Position numbers and translations under genes: made by a program
Part shown: piece after piece, positions 40,164 through 64,000 of the stretch
Numbering within the stretch: position 1 is the stretch's first letter
How the letters are laid out: every line of letters begins with the position of its first letter
Notes under the pieces: model-generated
Database searches by the model: none
What the model was told of the DNA's origin: nothing
The model's input: only the letters and a program-made list of their open reading frames with translations
Assembly: GCA_033675545.1 (NCBI GenBank)
Contig: JAWDGP010002572.1
Location: 124,001-188,000, forward strand
Direction of reading: 5' to 3'
Length of the DNA: 64,000 bases
Source of the DNA: Elysia crispata
Lineage: Eukaryota; Mollusca; Gastropoda; Plakobranchidae

Positions 40164-40229
40164 ATGGCAGATGACATCAATCATGCAGCAGACAATAATA
40201 CAAACCCTTTAAAGCGGTTACCAGTGCTG
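40164..40229 (+). CDS. Small unknown gene, exon 1 (ATG)
   Basis: Residues 1-22. Acceptor TTGTATTATCCAG directly precedes the ATG; donor GTAAGA, phase 0. Confidence 0.6.
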
Positions 40230-42882
40230 GTAAGAATTTTATTCAAATTTTCCTCTTGAATAATCATTCAGCATTATTTTTTGTCTGGATATTATGAAGA
40301 CTATTACATTTACCCTTTTGGCAAACAAAATTTTTTGTCTTTAGCACAAGTAATCAAGAGGTCAAGGATTTTTTCACTTCCATCTATTCTTGTTAAGTGT
40401 AGCAGTTATTGCTGGTATTTGTTAGCATCATGTATGATAGTTATCCATTTTAGAAGTTTCACAATCAAAACAGCTTTACTCTACCTATAGTAAGAGCACC
40501 ACAGAAAATTAAAAGGTCAGTTTAATTCCTATAAAATCCCTTCATGCACACAATTTTCCATTTCTTTTTTTATAAACAAAAAAACAAAGAAAAAAAAATC
40601 ACTTGGAGGAGAAATTATGTAGACTTGACTTCTCCTTTTTTGTTGATGTTTCAGTTTCTACTCAAGTGTTATTAGTCAAGAGGCTAAAAAGAATCTAATC
40701 CTGATTTTCGTCTCTAGAATTGCTATTGCATGATTTTAAATTTGTCATTAGAATACAATTTAAGCCATTTAGAATGGTACCTTTCAATAGTCTCTTTTTT
40801 TTTTTCTTTTTCAGTGAACAGTTTTTCATGAATTTATGGCCAAAGGAAAAGAAGCTTGTTCGTCCAAAGAAAACATCCAAAAGCCAAGCATGAGGCAGAA
40901 TACCATGCCAGGCTAAAGACAGATGCTGAAAATGGGCAGCCTATTGCTTGAAGCAGAAATTACTGGTAAAAAATTGTTGGGGCAACTTAAAGCAGGAGCA
41001 GGAGGAGGAGTAGAATATAAAAAGCAGTATGACTATGAGATACAAATTGAAAAAGTCAATGACTCTACTAAAGTGTGCCTGAAATGAAAATATTCAGCTT
41101 AAATATTACAAATCATTTACATTGTAGTTGTGAGCTGAAATTTTAATTTTAATTGGTTGATTTTTCTTTAGTTGAATCTACAAAATATGTTTGTTGATAT
41201 TGTTTACAGAAATGTATAGTATATGATTCAAATTTAAGGTGGTTCCCTGATACCTGAAGAAAAATTCTTTTTCAGTTCTGTTAACACTTTTGACTTTTAA
41301 AGCATATGATTTGAAGTTTTTAAAATTGACTTATCATCAAATAGTAGTTGCTACAAGGCTTCTCATTTCATCCCGGATGCAAGACATATTACATGTTTAG
41401 GTGTCAATGAAAAGCCCAATTTAAACACAACTTATCAAGAACATTTCTCAATGCAAATTAGAATGATGAAAGGTCAGTTGAAATGCATCTGATGCTTTAT
41501 GTCATGAATGAAATTTTATTCTTGGTGGATTGTATGAAAAAATACTTAAGTGATCAGTTTGGTGTATGCATAGTTCAATCTCATTTGATTTAAATAAATG
41601 TGTACTTCATAAAATCATATTTTAAATAAGAGTTGTAAATTTTCATGCTATAATCCTAGCAAATGTATATGTTTACAAAAAGGCCCATTCTTTGCAACTT
41701 TTTTAAATAAAAGGGAAATATCAAATTGGATGAAGTGATTATCATTATGATTTCTAGCTTTTTATTTCTGTATGACATACATTCCTCTTCTTTGAATTAT
41801 ATGTCCACTGCTTGGAAAGTACTGATGTGTGCAAAATACTTGTTTTTAGATAAAAGAGCAAAACTGTCTACAATAATGTATACCAATAATTTATTTTGAT
41901 TTTCATGATGCAACATAATTTCAATAAACTTTCTTTGCATACTGTAGTTCTTTAATAATTAAAATCTTTGACATGATCAGTGTTATGGAATTTGTTAAAG
42001 AATTGCAGTTCATTGTTTGTTTACCGGTTCTTTCCTTTGTTCGTTTTTGATCTGACAGTTTTTCATGAAAACTAAAACTTAACAAAGATATTGCCAAGAA
42101 AATAGAACCTCTTACATTAATTTTTTTTTAATTCATTCATAACTCTCATTCTTGAGTAGTTGAACTTATTAGCAGAGAGTGGCATGACTTCTTTACATTT
42201 TTGTTTTATATATATTTTTTGTGTTTATGTAGTTTTTTATAATGGTACAGTATAATGAATAGAAGGATACAAATAATTTTGAACACATTCCCAAACAATA
42301 ACCCTGATGGATAGGCAATTTTAGACTAAACAAACATTACATGTAGTACTTAATGATAAATTTATGAGTCTGTGAAGTACTTCCAAATAGTACAGAGTCT
42401 GATATTTTTCATAATATACTCTTACAAAATATAAATATATTATATTATAATCCTTTAAAAAAAAATTTGTTCAACTAAGAATGTTTTGACTATGAGCGCT
42501 TGAAAAAGATGTTTTTTTCGTGTTATGTTACGTATCAAGGGCAATTTGTGGCTAGAATGAAGAATAAACATCTTATTTAAGCTTTTATCCTAAATTAAAA
42601 GATTATTGCAACATTTTTTCGCTTTAAGTGTATCCAAAATATGATTATATTTAGAGTAAAATATCAATAACTGCGTTTAAATATTGCGTAATCAATCAAG
42701 GACAATAACTCTGTCAATACTGAAGTACTTATATAAAAAAGTATATGATATCTTCAACAAAGGTCTATACTACAACTTTGCTTCTTTGAGTTATATAGAA
42801 ATGTCTCTAACTTCCAAGATAAAGGCATACCATATGGACGTAAAATCATGATAGATCTAAGCTACCTGTATTTGGCAATGGG

Positions 42883-42946
<64 letters not shown>

Positions 42947-45900
42947 TTGAGTCCTGTTATTTTGAAGTCACTGGGATAAAAAAAAGGACTTCGAATTATC
43001 CGGAGTTCGATTTATTAGGATACATAGAGAAAAGAGGGTAAAAAAATGTGGGTGACAGATCAGTAATGTACTCGGGTGTGTAGGGATTCACACCTGGTCC
43101 CCGGGCCTAACCCCTTTTTCTTTCCTTCTCCTACTCCTAGTCTTATTGCAGACTCTTGCCTGTAACATAAGTGGTTGGAGCATACACACATACACACATC
43201 AGAATGGCTTGCCAAACGAGCATAGCACAACTTTCTTTGTTTTACAAGCTAACAAAACTGCTTTTAGAATTGAAAAAAAACCCGTCAAGATGGCTTCGAA
43301 TTAATCCAATCCTTCTTTTCAACTTCGAACTAACCGTTATTTTTTAATAAACCTTAAAGAGAGAAATATTTAGTAAAACGAATCGACTTCAAAATATAAA
43401 TAAATTCAAACTATGCGGATTCGAATTATTTGGACTCGACTGAACAATTGTTTAATGATTTTGTTCCTTGTTTTTATTTACCATAAATACAATTTTCATC
43501 TTGTAATTATTCTGTATAAATATGATGAGGATACGTTATTCAACTGTTAGACTTTAAAAAATTTATGAGAGGATTTTTATAAAATTTTTTGTTCAACGGA
43601 AAAATATAAATTTTACCTTGCATCAAATGCAAATCAAATGCTTGGAGGATGTGAATTTTTTTATGTAAGTGAAAAAATTTGAAAATATATTTTTCCTTTT
43701 ATTTTCACTAAAAAAAAGTATACATTTACCTAACACACAGACACATCACTCAACATACAGTAACTAAAAGATTTTTTATCCTCCTTTCATAGTAAGAATA
43801 AAAGAATAGTGCACTGTGTGATTTGTGCCAATGTCCTTGAAACTAAGCATCTTTGCTTTGTTTTAAAGATGTAGGTGGGGAGGTAGTGTAGGTTGTTTAA
43901 AGCTGGCAATCAAATCATTGTAAACTTACCATGTTTCTAACAAGAAAAATACCAGTAGAAGAGTGTTTAAATAATTACAAAAATTATATATTTCTTCGGC
44001 AAAAAGAATGAACAGTATTTAAGTGTTACTGTTACTATATTATTGATTATGGAACTGATGCTTTATATCTTACATAAGCAACTTACTTCAGTTTGTAGCA
44101 CCTAAAAGCACCATTATAAACAGTCTTTTTAGCTTTAGTTCATAGCATTAGTTATAGGCAGAACTGCAAACACTTTTTTTGCTTTAATTCCTTGCTTATG
44201 TTTCTAGCACTAACAGCACTGCAAAGACTGTCCCTTCTGATGTATTCTTAGCTTTAGTTTGTAAATTGTTTAGGCAAGATTTTAAACACTTTCTTGCTTT
44301 ATTTTTTTGTTTATGACTTTAGCACATACAAACAGCACCGTAAAACACTCTCTTGCATTATTTGAGTGGTTCTTGAGAGCTTGTACATTTATATAAGTAA
44401 GGGCTTATTTTCAACTAAAGAAATCAATTTTTCTTTCCAGTTGCCCTGAACATTTACTATGAATAAACAGAAATAAGAAAGTTATAAATAAATATTGTAT
44501 TCAGCAGTGGCAAATGAGGTGTGAAATAAAGAATATTGATTGAAAACTGTAGGTGAGTGTGGTGCTGTGTAGAAAACCACTCAATTGGTGTGTAAAACAA
44601 TACAGTAGAAGAGTTTACCAAACAGTTTGTGTATATAACAAAGAATATTGAAGGCAGTACAGGAGTTGGGTGCTGTGTGGCATGCCACTGTATTTTTTTA
44701 GTATTTACAAAACTCTGGGAATACTTTTGACTTTTCTGTTTTGCTACTGTTTTGTCCTAGTTTGGTACCAGCCAAACTTTATCCCTTTCTTTATCCTTAA
44801 AAATGAGTTTAGAGCACACATTGGCAGCACTCCTTCTTGCTTCTAGACATATGTGTATGTATGCATAGGACATTGGCATTTGAACTGTTGGAAACTTATA
44901 TTTCATTTGTTTATACAGATCTAGTAAACACTTCCCTCTGTTTTAAACCAGACTTTTAGGGACATATTCAAAGAAATGATCACTTAAAACATAAGTTCTG
45001 TCCTTTTTTCCTGAAAAAAAAAATTGTGAGCAAAGTGTTGCAGTTTATGGAAAAAAATAAAGCATTTCACATTCATCAGTATGTTGATATAGAGTCTACT
45101 TGTGATGAACTTTGTGACGTCTGTTTTTGGTACCTCTCTAATTCTAGGGCATACTAGTAACCAGCTACATCATAGAGATCAGCATCCAAGCATGGAACCC
45201 TGATGCTGCCAGCAACAAAGGCTTTGGTGACTTCCTCAACTTACATCCTATCCATGCGGATGAAGATGGCAAAATCTACTTCCGCCGTCAAGCCAGGCTT
45301 TTTCAGGTGATAATGAAATACAGAGCGTCCAAGCAGCATGAGTGAAAACTTATGAAGATAAGCTTAGGATGCTAGGCTATCAGCTAGGATGTTCAGCCTA
45401 CTTCCTCAAGGTACAAGGTGCTTAGAAAGAGGAGAACAGAACTTCACCTTCTTGTTGCTTGTTTTTTTAGACCTCAACTGTAATAGTCCTTTTTGTGAGA
45501 TAGATTTTAGATGTCATTTTTATACATTTTGTCATCAATTTATTAAAAACAAAAGAGATAGAGGTACTTGCAGATAGTTAATATTTTGATTCTGCATCTC
45601 TTAGCATAGCCTCGCCTTTACTTTTACTGAGAGTACTTTGAAAGTCTGTTGAACCCTTAAACTCCCTAACTGTGTGACCAGGTGAGGTAGCTCTGAAGCC
45701 AGCACAGCTTGACTTCCTTGCAGGGCTGCCAAGGCCTTTATTTGGGACTTTGTATTGTTTCAAAGATAAATTTACAAACTTAACGGATAGCAAGAAGAGA
45801 ATGTTTATGTTAAATTCAGTTTAAATGACAGAGTATTTTATGGAATTGCTTTACTTCATTTGCTGAATCTAAGACACTTTAATTATAATACCTCAGTGCA

Positions 45901-48099
45901 GTTTACTTGGTAAATTTTCCAGTAATTAAAGGAAAAGGATCATTTGTCAAAAATTAAAAAAACAATGTAATGGGAGCTACCGGAAAGTAAGCATTGGCAT
46001 CCAAAATTGACCATGTAAATGAAGGAGGCTTCTAGCTGTATTCAAATGTAGATATGGGTCTTGATATTGGGTCAAGTTCAGAATTTACTCTTTAGAGTGC
46101 ATACACTAACTTTGTTGGAGAATCATTCAATGACAGCAAGACTCGGAATTAATTGTTTGCACCATGAATTAGAACTTGACTATTTAATTGATATCACAGT
46201 GCCAAAGAAGGTAAAACATTTTTATGATTCAGTTTTTGTTAGTCATTTATTATTCCTCTTGCCTTAAAGTTTTCCAGACATTTATTTGAATAATGGCTGC
46301 TTTCTATGCCACATTCTCTTAATGAAAATTCAATCTAACCTGAGCTTGCATTGTTTTAGAACTTGGTGGCTTTCTGGTGGCTTGAAGTGCTATATAGAAG
46401 TTGGTGAATATTTATTTTTTTCGGTCAAGTCTTCTTTCATAGTTTTGGTATGAGAAATTGCTTTTCACCCTTGTTTTAAACTGCATTATTCAGATTGCCA
46501 TCTATAGAGTATAAGAGTTGGAGCTGACAAGTGGCATGCCTCACCATGTTATGAAAACATGATTTTCAGTCTATTATTTTATTTAAGGAAAAAAAATTAA
46601 GACTTATTGGGAGAAAATATTTTATCCATACCCAGGTTTAGCCCAAGATATAAAATATATATTTAATTAATTTTCTCATCGTTAAAAGCTAAAGAATGTC
46701 TCTCACTCGTACGACTGTATTCACTCAGATATTTTACGAGAAGAGAATGTCTTTCAAAGTAATGTATAAATCTGTTAAATAATTATTATCATAACACAAA
46801 ATATGTATTTTTCAATCCCACTTAAGATCTTATGACTCGCACAAAGTTAAAAAAAAATGGAAAAAAAAGTTAGATGTTTATAATGCATCGAGTTGATAGA
46901 GTTCATTGAATTTTTTCTTTAATAGATCCAAAGATCTTGAAGTGAAGTGAAGAGATAAGTTGCTATTTTAAGGTTTTAAATATTTAATGTCAAATGTTTG
47001 TTCAACTCTTCAATAATTGATGGTACAGCTATAAAGAAAATTGATTCTTATTTACTGCATTCATTTGTTAGTACCTTCACATTGATCACTTTTTTGCTAT
47101 TGTTTTCCTTTTTATTTCAGTATTCATTGCAAGAAATTGCCAGCCTTACCCGTTTTGAGGCCCGGAGTCGTCGAATGACTATTATTGACAGGTTAGTTCA
47201 ACCTGGCTTTCTCTCATTCTTAATATGAATTGTTTTTTCTCATTCTTAATGTGACTTGTCTTGACAGATAATATAACCAGTTTTCTTTCTCTCATTCTTA
47301 ATGTGACTTGTCTTGACAGATAATATAACTGGCTTTCTTTCTCTCATTCGTAATATGACTTGTCTTGACAGATAATATGAACTGGCTTTCTTTCTCTCAT
47401 TCGCAATATGACTTGTCTTGACAGATAATTAACTGGCTTTCCTTCTCTCATTCTTAATATGACTTGCCTAAACAGATAATATAACTGGCTTTCTTTCTCT
47501 CATTCTTAATATGACTTGCCTTCCCAGATCATGTAACTGGCTTTCTTTTTACATTCTTAGTTTGACTTGCCTTCACAGATAATGTAACTGGCTTTCTTTC
47601 TTTCATTCTTAATATGACTTGCCGTAACAGATCATATAATTGGCTTTCAGTCTCTCATTCTTAATATGACTTGGCTTTACAGATCATATAAAGATGAACA
47701 AATTTGATTTTATAGCCATTGATGTTAGTTGCAGGTGTCAAATTTGCTAGTGCACAAGGGATTGAGAGAAGCAATTAACTTCCTTTGTTCTATCTTTTCT
47801 AGAAGAAAGTAAACATGTAACCTGATTGTAATTCCTGCCTCCTGATAAAGTATGGAAAACTGTGAAGATTGTAAAAGATTAGACTTGTGATATTCTTTCC
47901 ATTTCTTGATAAATGAATGTAATTTCAATTGTATCGTACTTAAACTTTTCCTCCTTCCCCATATCTAGCCACCATGCACTCTATATTAAGAATTGGAGAA
48001 TAATCCATTCCTCTCATACTTTGTATTTCAAGGATGCAGAAAGAGATTCTTGCACTGAAAAAGAAAGTTGTCCAAGGCAAGCAAGTGAAAGATGCATGA
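40164..48099 (+). CDS. Small protein of 120 aa, unknown function, 4 coding exons
   Basis: Exons 40164-40229, 45148-45306, 47121-47191 and 48033-48099 join in phase to 363 bases, 120 residues plus TGA. The N-terminus is polar (MADDINHAADNNTNPLKR), followed by a moderately hydrophobic segment, LPVLGILVTSYIIEISIQAW (residues 19-38), which could be a membrane anchor or a buried helix. Then comes a conserved-looking DFLNLHPIHADEDGKIYFRR and a basic amphipathic C-terminal helix with heptad-like Leu/Ile/Val spacing (LQEIASLTRFEARSRRMTII, MQKEILALKKKVV), probably coiled coil. All junctions have good consensus and codon use looks coding, so I consider it a real gene. I do not recognise the family. Introns are 4.9, 1.8 and 0.8 kb. 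Confidence 0.72.
40816..41096 (+). pseudogene. Coding-like island with two frame changes
   Basis: After a strong polypyrimidine tract and CAG near 40815, three consecutive frames each read as plausible protein: EQFFMNLWPKEKKLVRPKKT, then KHEAEYHARLKTDAENGQPI, then LEAEITGKKLLGQLKAGAGG followed by VEYKKQYDYEIQIEKVNDST and a stop. Shifts are needed near 40893 and 40952. Either a decayed retrocopy or terminal exon, or a real exon with indel errors in the assembly. Family not recognised. Confidence 0.4.
41097..42878. other. Intron 2 of the small gene, left part
   Basis: Very AT-rich with many AATAAA-like strings, including 41926-41931. No feature recognised. Confidence 0.4.
42879..42943. repeat. 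(AT)n microsatellite
   Basis: About 60 bp of AT dinucleotides directly abutting the left end of a MITE. Confidence 0.97.
42944..43442. mobile_element. Non-autonomous pogo/Tigger-like DNA transposon (MITE), ~0.5 kb
   Basis: Left end CAGTTGAGTCCTGTTATTTT and the reverse complement of the right end, CAGTCGAGTCCAAATAATTC, form imperfect terminal inverted repeats of about 26 bp starting CAGT, as in pogo/Tigger elements (Tc1/mariner superfamily). Internal inverted motifs such as TTCGAATTATCCGGAGTTCG recur. No transposase frame is present. The left flank is TA inside an (AT)n run; the right flank is AA rather than TA, so the expected TA target duplication is not intact. Confidence 0.72.
44085..44370. 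repeat. Degenerate tandem repeat, ~95-bp unit
   Basis: About three diverged copies sharing TTAGCTTTAGTT, TAGCAC...ACAGCAC and AAACACTTTCTTGC-like blocks. Confidence 0.6.
45148..45306 (+). CDS. Small unknown gene, exon 2
   Basis: Residues 23-75, with the hydrophobic segment and GKIYFRRQARLFQ. Acceptor CTCTAATTCTAG, donor GTGATA, phase 0-0. It is markedly GC-richer than its surroundings. Confidence 0.78.
47121..47191 (+). CDS. Small unknown gene, exon 3
   Basis: Residues 76-99, YSLQEIASLTRFEARSRRMT. Acceptor CTTTTTATTTCAG, donor GTTAGT, phase 2. The exon end and donor region are copied in the adjacent intronic array. Confidence 0.78.
47174..47690. repeat. Exon-edge minisatellite after exon 3 of the small gene, ~51-bp unit, ~9 copies
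   Basis: Unit TATGACTTGTCTTGACAG then ATAATATAACTGGCTTTC and TTTCTCTCATTCTTAA. The real exon end and intron start, AATGACTATTATTGACAG/GTTAGTTCAACCTGGCTTTC, align along the whole unit, so the founder spanned the exon-intron boundary. In the copies GTTAGT has become ATAATA, removing the donor. Confidence 0.92.
48033..48099 (+). CDS. Small unknown gene, exon 4 (stop)
   Basis: Residues 99-120, MQKEILALKKKVVQGKQVKD, Ala, stop. Acceptor GTATTTCAAG. Confidence 0.72.
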
Positions 48100-48875
48100 C
48101 AAGAGGGAAGTCCCAAAGTTAGCTGAAATCTAGAACAGCTTTCATAATTGTTTCTTTAGTTTTCCAGCTGTTCCTAGCTGCTACCACTGGTACTAATAAG
48201 GCCATGAGCTCAACTGCCAAAAGGACTGTAGTTCTTTTTATGTTGTGAAAACATCTTTAGAAAATGAGACATTTTAAGTGGGCTCAACCAATTAACAAAA
48301 ATCATGAATTGGTAACAATGTAATGAGAAAAAAATAGTGGAAGTTGTATTTCTCAAAGAGTAGAAATGCAGAGAAGTTTTGAGGCCACAAATTTCATTAT
48401 TAGCCGCTGTATTGTACTTAATTACAGAAGTTATAGTTTTTTTTATGAAGGCGTATGACATGTAACCTGATAAAACTGGGTATGAAACAGATAAAACTGA
48501 CAGCATTCATCTAATGAAGTTATAAGCTTTGGTCAGTGCCCAGATGTATGGATGGACGTGAGGACAATCCTTCTATCCTTCCATCAGTTGTAGACTCGGA
48601 GGCTCAGAGATCAGAGATGAAGCTCTCATATTATTAAGCTATTGCTTGCAAGCTTATTTGAAACATTTTGTTACAAATGCCTGATATCAGTTACTCGGGA
48701 GCCTTTGTATCTTTGCTAAGAGTAACAACCACTGAAAAGGTGGCATTTTCATTGTCCGCATGGAAAATAACCTTTAAATATTCTCTCGAGCTATCCAATA
48801 AAAAAGGTCACCAGAGGCAAAAGAAAAATTAATTTAGAAAGGTGATGGTAGTTTTCTAGCAACCATGCTCTCTGC

Positions 48876-48905
48876 AATAAACTAGATACATTGTACTTCA
48901 ATAAA
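48876..48905 (+). terminator. Two poly(A) signals of the small gene
   Basis: AATAAA at 48876-48881 and 48900-48905, about 780 bases after the stop and before the AG microsatellite; likely 3' end of the gene. Confidence 0.5.
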
Positions 48906-49179
48906 GCCAAACTTTTTAAAAATTTGACTGGAGCTAAGTGTACTGTGTGTTTGAATGGAAAGCATCAGACACCATTCTTATTCCAGTGGGTTTCTCTTTG
49001 GAGGTGAAACCGTGACTTGTTTGTTTATTTCAAGTCCATATGACATTGATATTAAATAGTCCCGTTTCTGTTCTAAATTGAGCCAGTCCCATATTGAGAT
49101 AAAGATATTTTTTAAAACATCGTGTCAAACTTACTGATACTAAATACATGTACTACCTTGTTTTCTTCTAAATGATAGT

Positions 49180-49383
<204 letters not shown>

Positions 49384-50662
49384 TGATTGAGTTTGTGGAA
49401 GTTTATTTGTTTTCCCTCATCAATGCCTTTTGTTGTTTTAAGTGTAATTATTTGAAATGAAAATGAATGCCAAAACAAGGTTTAACTTTTAATAGTATTA
49501 TCAAAGGGTTTAACTAGGTTTTTTTTTATACATACACGATCATCATTACTTATTATGGTAGACACTGTTATTGAGGTGACTGAAACTAGCTACACCTACA
49601 GCATTTGGTGTAAACTCTCTAAGGCTGAGAGCACATCAGGGCCCACATGTAAGAGACAGGCCGTGACAGCCAGTCATCAAGTGTTAATCCAGACATTTTA
49701 AAATCATCATACTATCGTTTTTGTCTGCAAATGTTGCCAGTGCAAGACTGACAGCAACTTTTGACACAGAGGAGCTTTTGGTCTACATTTTTATCTGCAA
49801 ATGCTCCAGTGCCATATTATTCAAATTCTTTTTTTTTATAATTGGTTGAATCTATGATTATGAATAAATCAAATGTTTTATTTTTAAAATCTCGTTGTTG
49901 GTTCCTGTTTTGTATACTACATGCTGTCAGTTATCTGATAAAACAATTCATCTTAACTTTCTGTTGTGTGACAAGCAGATTACCTGTACATTGTATAAAA
50001 CAGTTCAAATGAATGTATTTTTCTGGACCTTGTGCTTCGCTACTGAAACTTGTTTCACTATGGTTTGAAATACATGTACACAGGTCTATGTGCTTAAAGT
50101 CCAAAGCCAAAGAAATTATTTTTCAAATTTCATGTTTAATCTAGGCCTACACCAAAGCGCTTTGCAGAATCTTTTTTTCCTGTTTTTTTGTTTTTTTAAT
50201 TCACTGCATGAGTTGTGGAGAAAAGTTTGTCATAAATTTATTCTTTGGAATACCATTATCTCTTGTGATCTGTTGTTTTTCAAAAAAATGGTAAAATGAA
50301 AACAAAAATAAAACTCGCAGTGGAAAAAGATAATCAAGAATTTATTTTCATTTAAGTAGGCATCATATTTAATAATATTGATATCGTTAGAAAAACGCAT
50401 TGATAGATACATCATGTAACGCTGAAACTGTAAGGAAACGTCAAGGTTTAGGTCTTATTTTTTACCTCTTGTTGTGTAAGCTGCTACCATTAAAGCCACA
50501 TGAGTTTCTGAGTTAGAGAAGGGGAAGTCAAACTATTCGTTATATCTATATGCTAGGAATAAGCCCTCGCTTAATTGGTGGCTGATTGCTGAAGTAATTA
50601 ACAAAGTTCACATAAAGTGATAAACACACCTTTGTAAGTTTATGATTAAAAAATCCTAATAC
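49384..50662. other. Intergenic/3' region between convergent genes
   Basis: AT-rich; no coding feature recognised. The two genes end about 1.7 kb apart on opposite strands. Confidence 0.4.
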
Positions 50663-50668
50663 TTTATT
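50663..50668 (-). terminator. Poly(A) signal AATAAA of the VWC/ShK gene
   Basis: TTTATT on the plus strand, about 190 bases after the TAA stop at 50857-50859. Confidence 0.45.
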
Positions 50669-50856
50669 TCTTCAGCGAGATTAATTGGATACGTACTAGA
50701 TTAATTTAAAAGTTTTGAACATCTTGAGGTTTTGTTCGGTTTCCTCTTTGCTAGTGTAGAATGGTGGTAACAACGACATCTGATTTTGAGGCTGCAAAAA
50801 TGTACAGGTGATCAGAGTGCTCAGTTGACTCTGTCTAGGACGTGAGTGACCACTTG

Positions 50857-63592
<12,736 letters not shown>

Positions 63593-64000
63593 CTGGTGGA
63601 GAGTTAAAGGTCAAATATTACTCTAAATCAATGACAAATGCTGCCGTGAGTCCGGTCGTTAAACAAATCATGACAGCCATGTCCTCAGTGAGGCCTGGAC
63701 GTGTTCATGTTTGGCTTGAATCCTATCCACGTTAAAAAAGCTTTAGATCAGATTAGGAAACGGGGCCAGGAGGAAGAAAGTAAAAGTAAAGGAGTGCGAC
63801 CTTTTTCTAACTCCTCTTAAAACTCTGTTAATTTACAATGCATGATTTAACATTCTCAATGCCAATAGCACCAGCACCATTATGGCAACCTTTGGCCACC
63901 ACTATTATCAGAACCATCAATCTAATCTTACGTGCTATCACTAACACAACCGAAAGTACAAGCACGAACAAGGCAACCAAATGTATCCACATTAACAGCA
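63593..64000. other. VWC/ShK gene intron at right edge
   Basis: The preceding VWC first-half exon, required by phase 2, is not visible here and must lie right of 64000. Confidence 0.5.

Overview
This is AT-rich, intron-rich animal DNA. It carries three multi-exon genes that I could rebuild exon by exon from splice sites, reading phase and protein family signatures, plus one small spliced gene I do not recognise. Most of the rest is intronic and intergenic sequence, with an exceptional load of minisatellites, long (AG)n tracts and trinucleotide runs. A molluscan, probably gastropod, source is my best guess. It rests on the secreted VWC/ShK-domain protein, the schlafen-family gene and the many short TCTAGA/AGATCT palindromic hexamer runs. 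Only 'metazoan' is firm.

Region 1 (853-28752, minus strand): the beta regulatory subunit of phosphorylase b kinase (PHKB). Eighteen coding exons join in phase into about 753 codons. They start at an ATG at 28752 and run off the left edge before the C-terminal third. Its introns hold tandem arrays, four long AG/CU tracts and a GC-AG intron.

Region 2 (28753-33419): intergenic, between the divergent PHKB and schlafen-like genes. It contains TAGATC palindromic hexamer runs, an acidic open segment and a small open frame with one predicted membrane segment.

Region 3 (33420-37977, plus strand): a complete five-exon schlafen-family AlbA_2-type gene of 232 residues. Region 4 (about 38.5-48.9 kb, plus strand) follows head-to-tail: a small gene of 120 residues in four coding exons, of unknown function. 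Its large intron carries a pogo/Tigger-like MITE, an (AT)n tract and a coding-like island with frame breaks.

Region 5 (50857-63592, minus strand, 5' end beyond the right edge): twelve exons of a secreted cysteine-rich protein. It has alternating von Willebrand factor C (VWC) repeats, each split over two exons, three ShK-type six-cysteine domains and Gly/Ser/Thr-rich linkers. Every module is bounded by phase-1 introns.

The most striking pattern is that several minisatellites start at exon-intron boundaries. Their repeat unit contains the edge of the real exon together with its splice site, or abuts it. Some real exons are therefore preceded by tandem copies of their own acceptor or followed by tandem copies of their own donor. 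This is seen in three unrelated genes on both strands.
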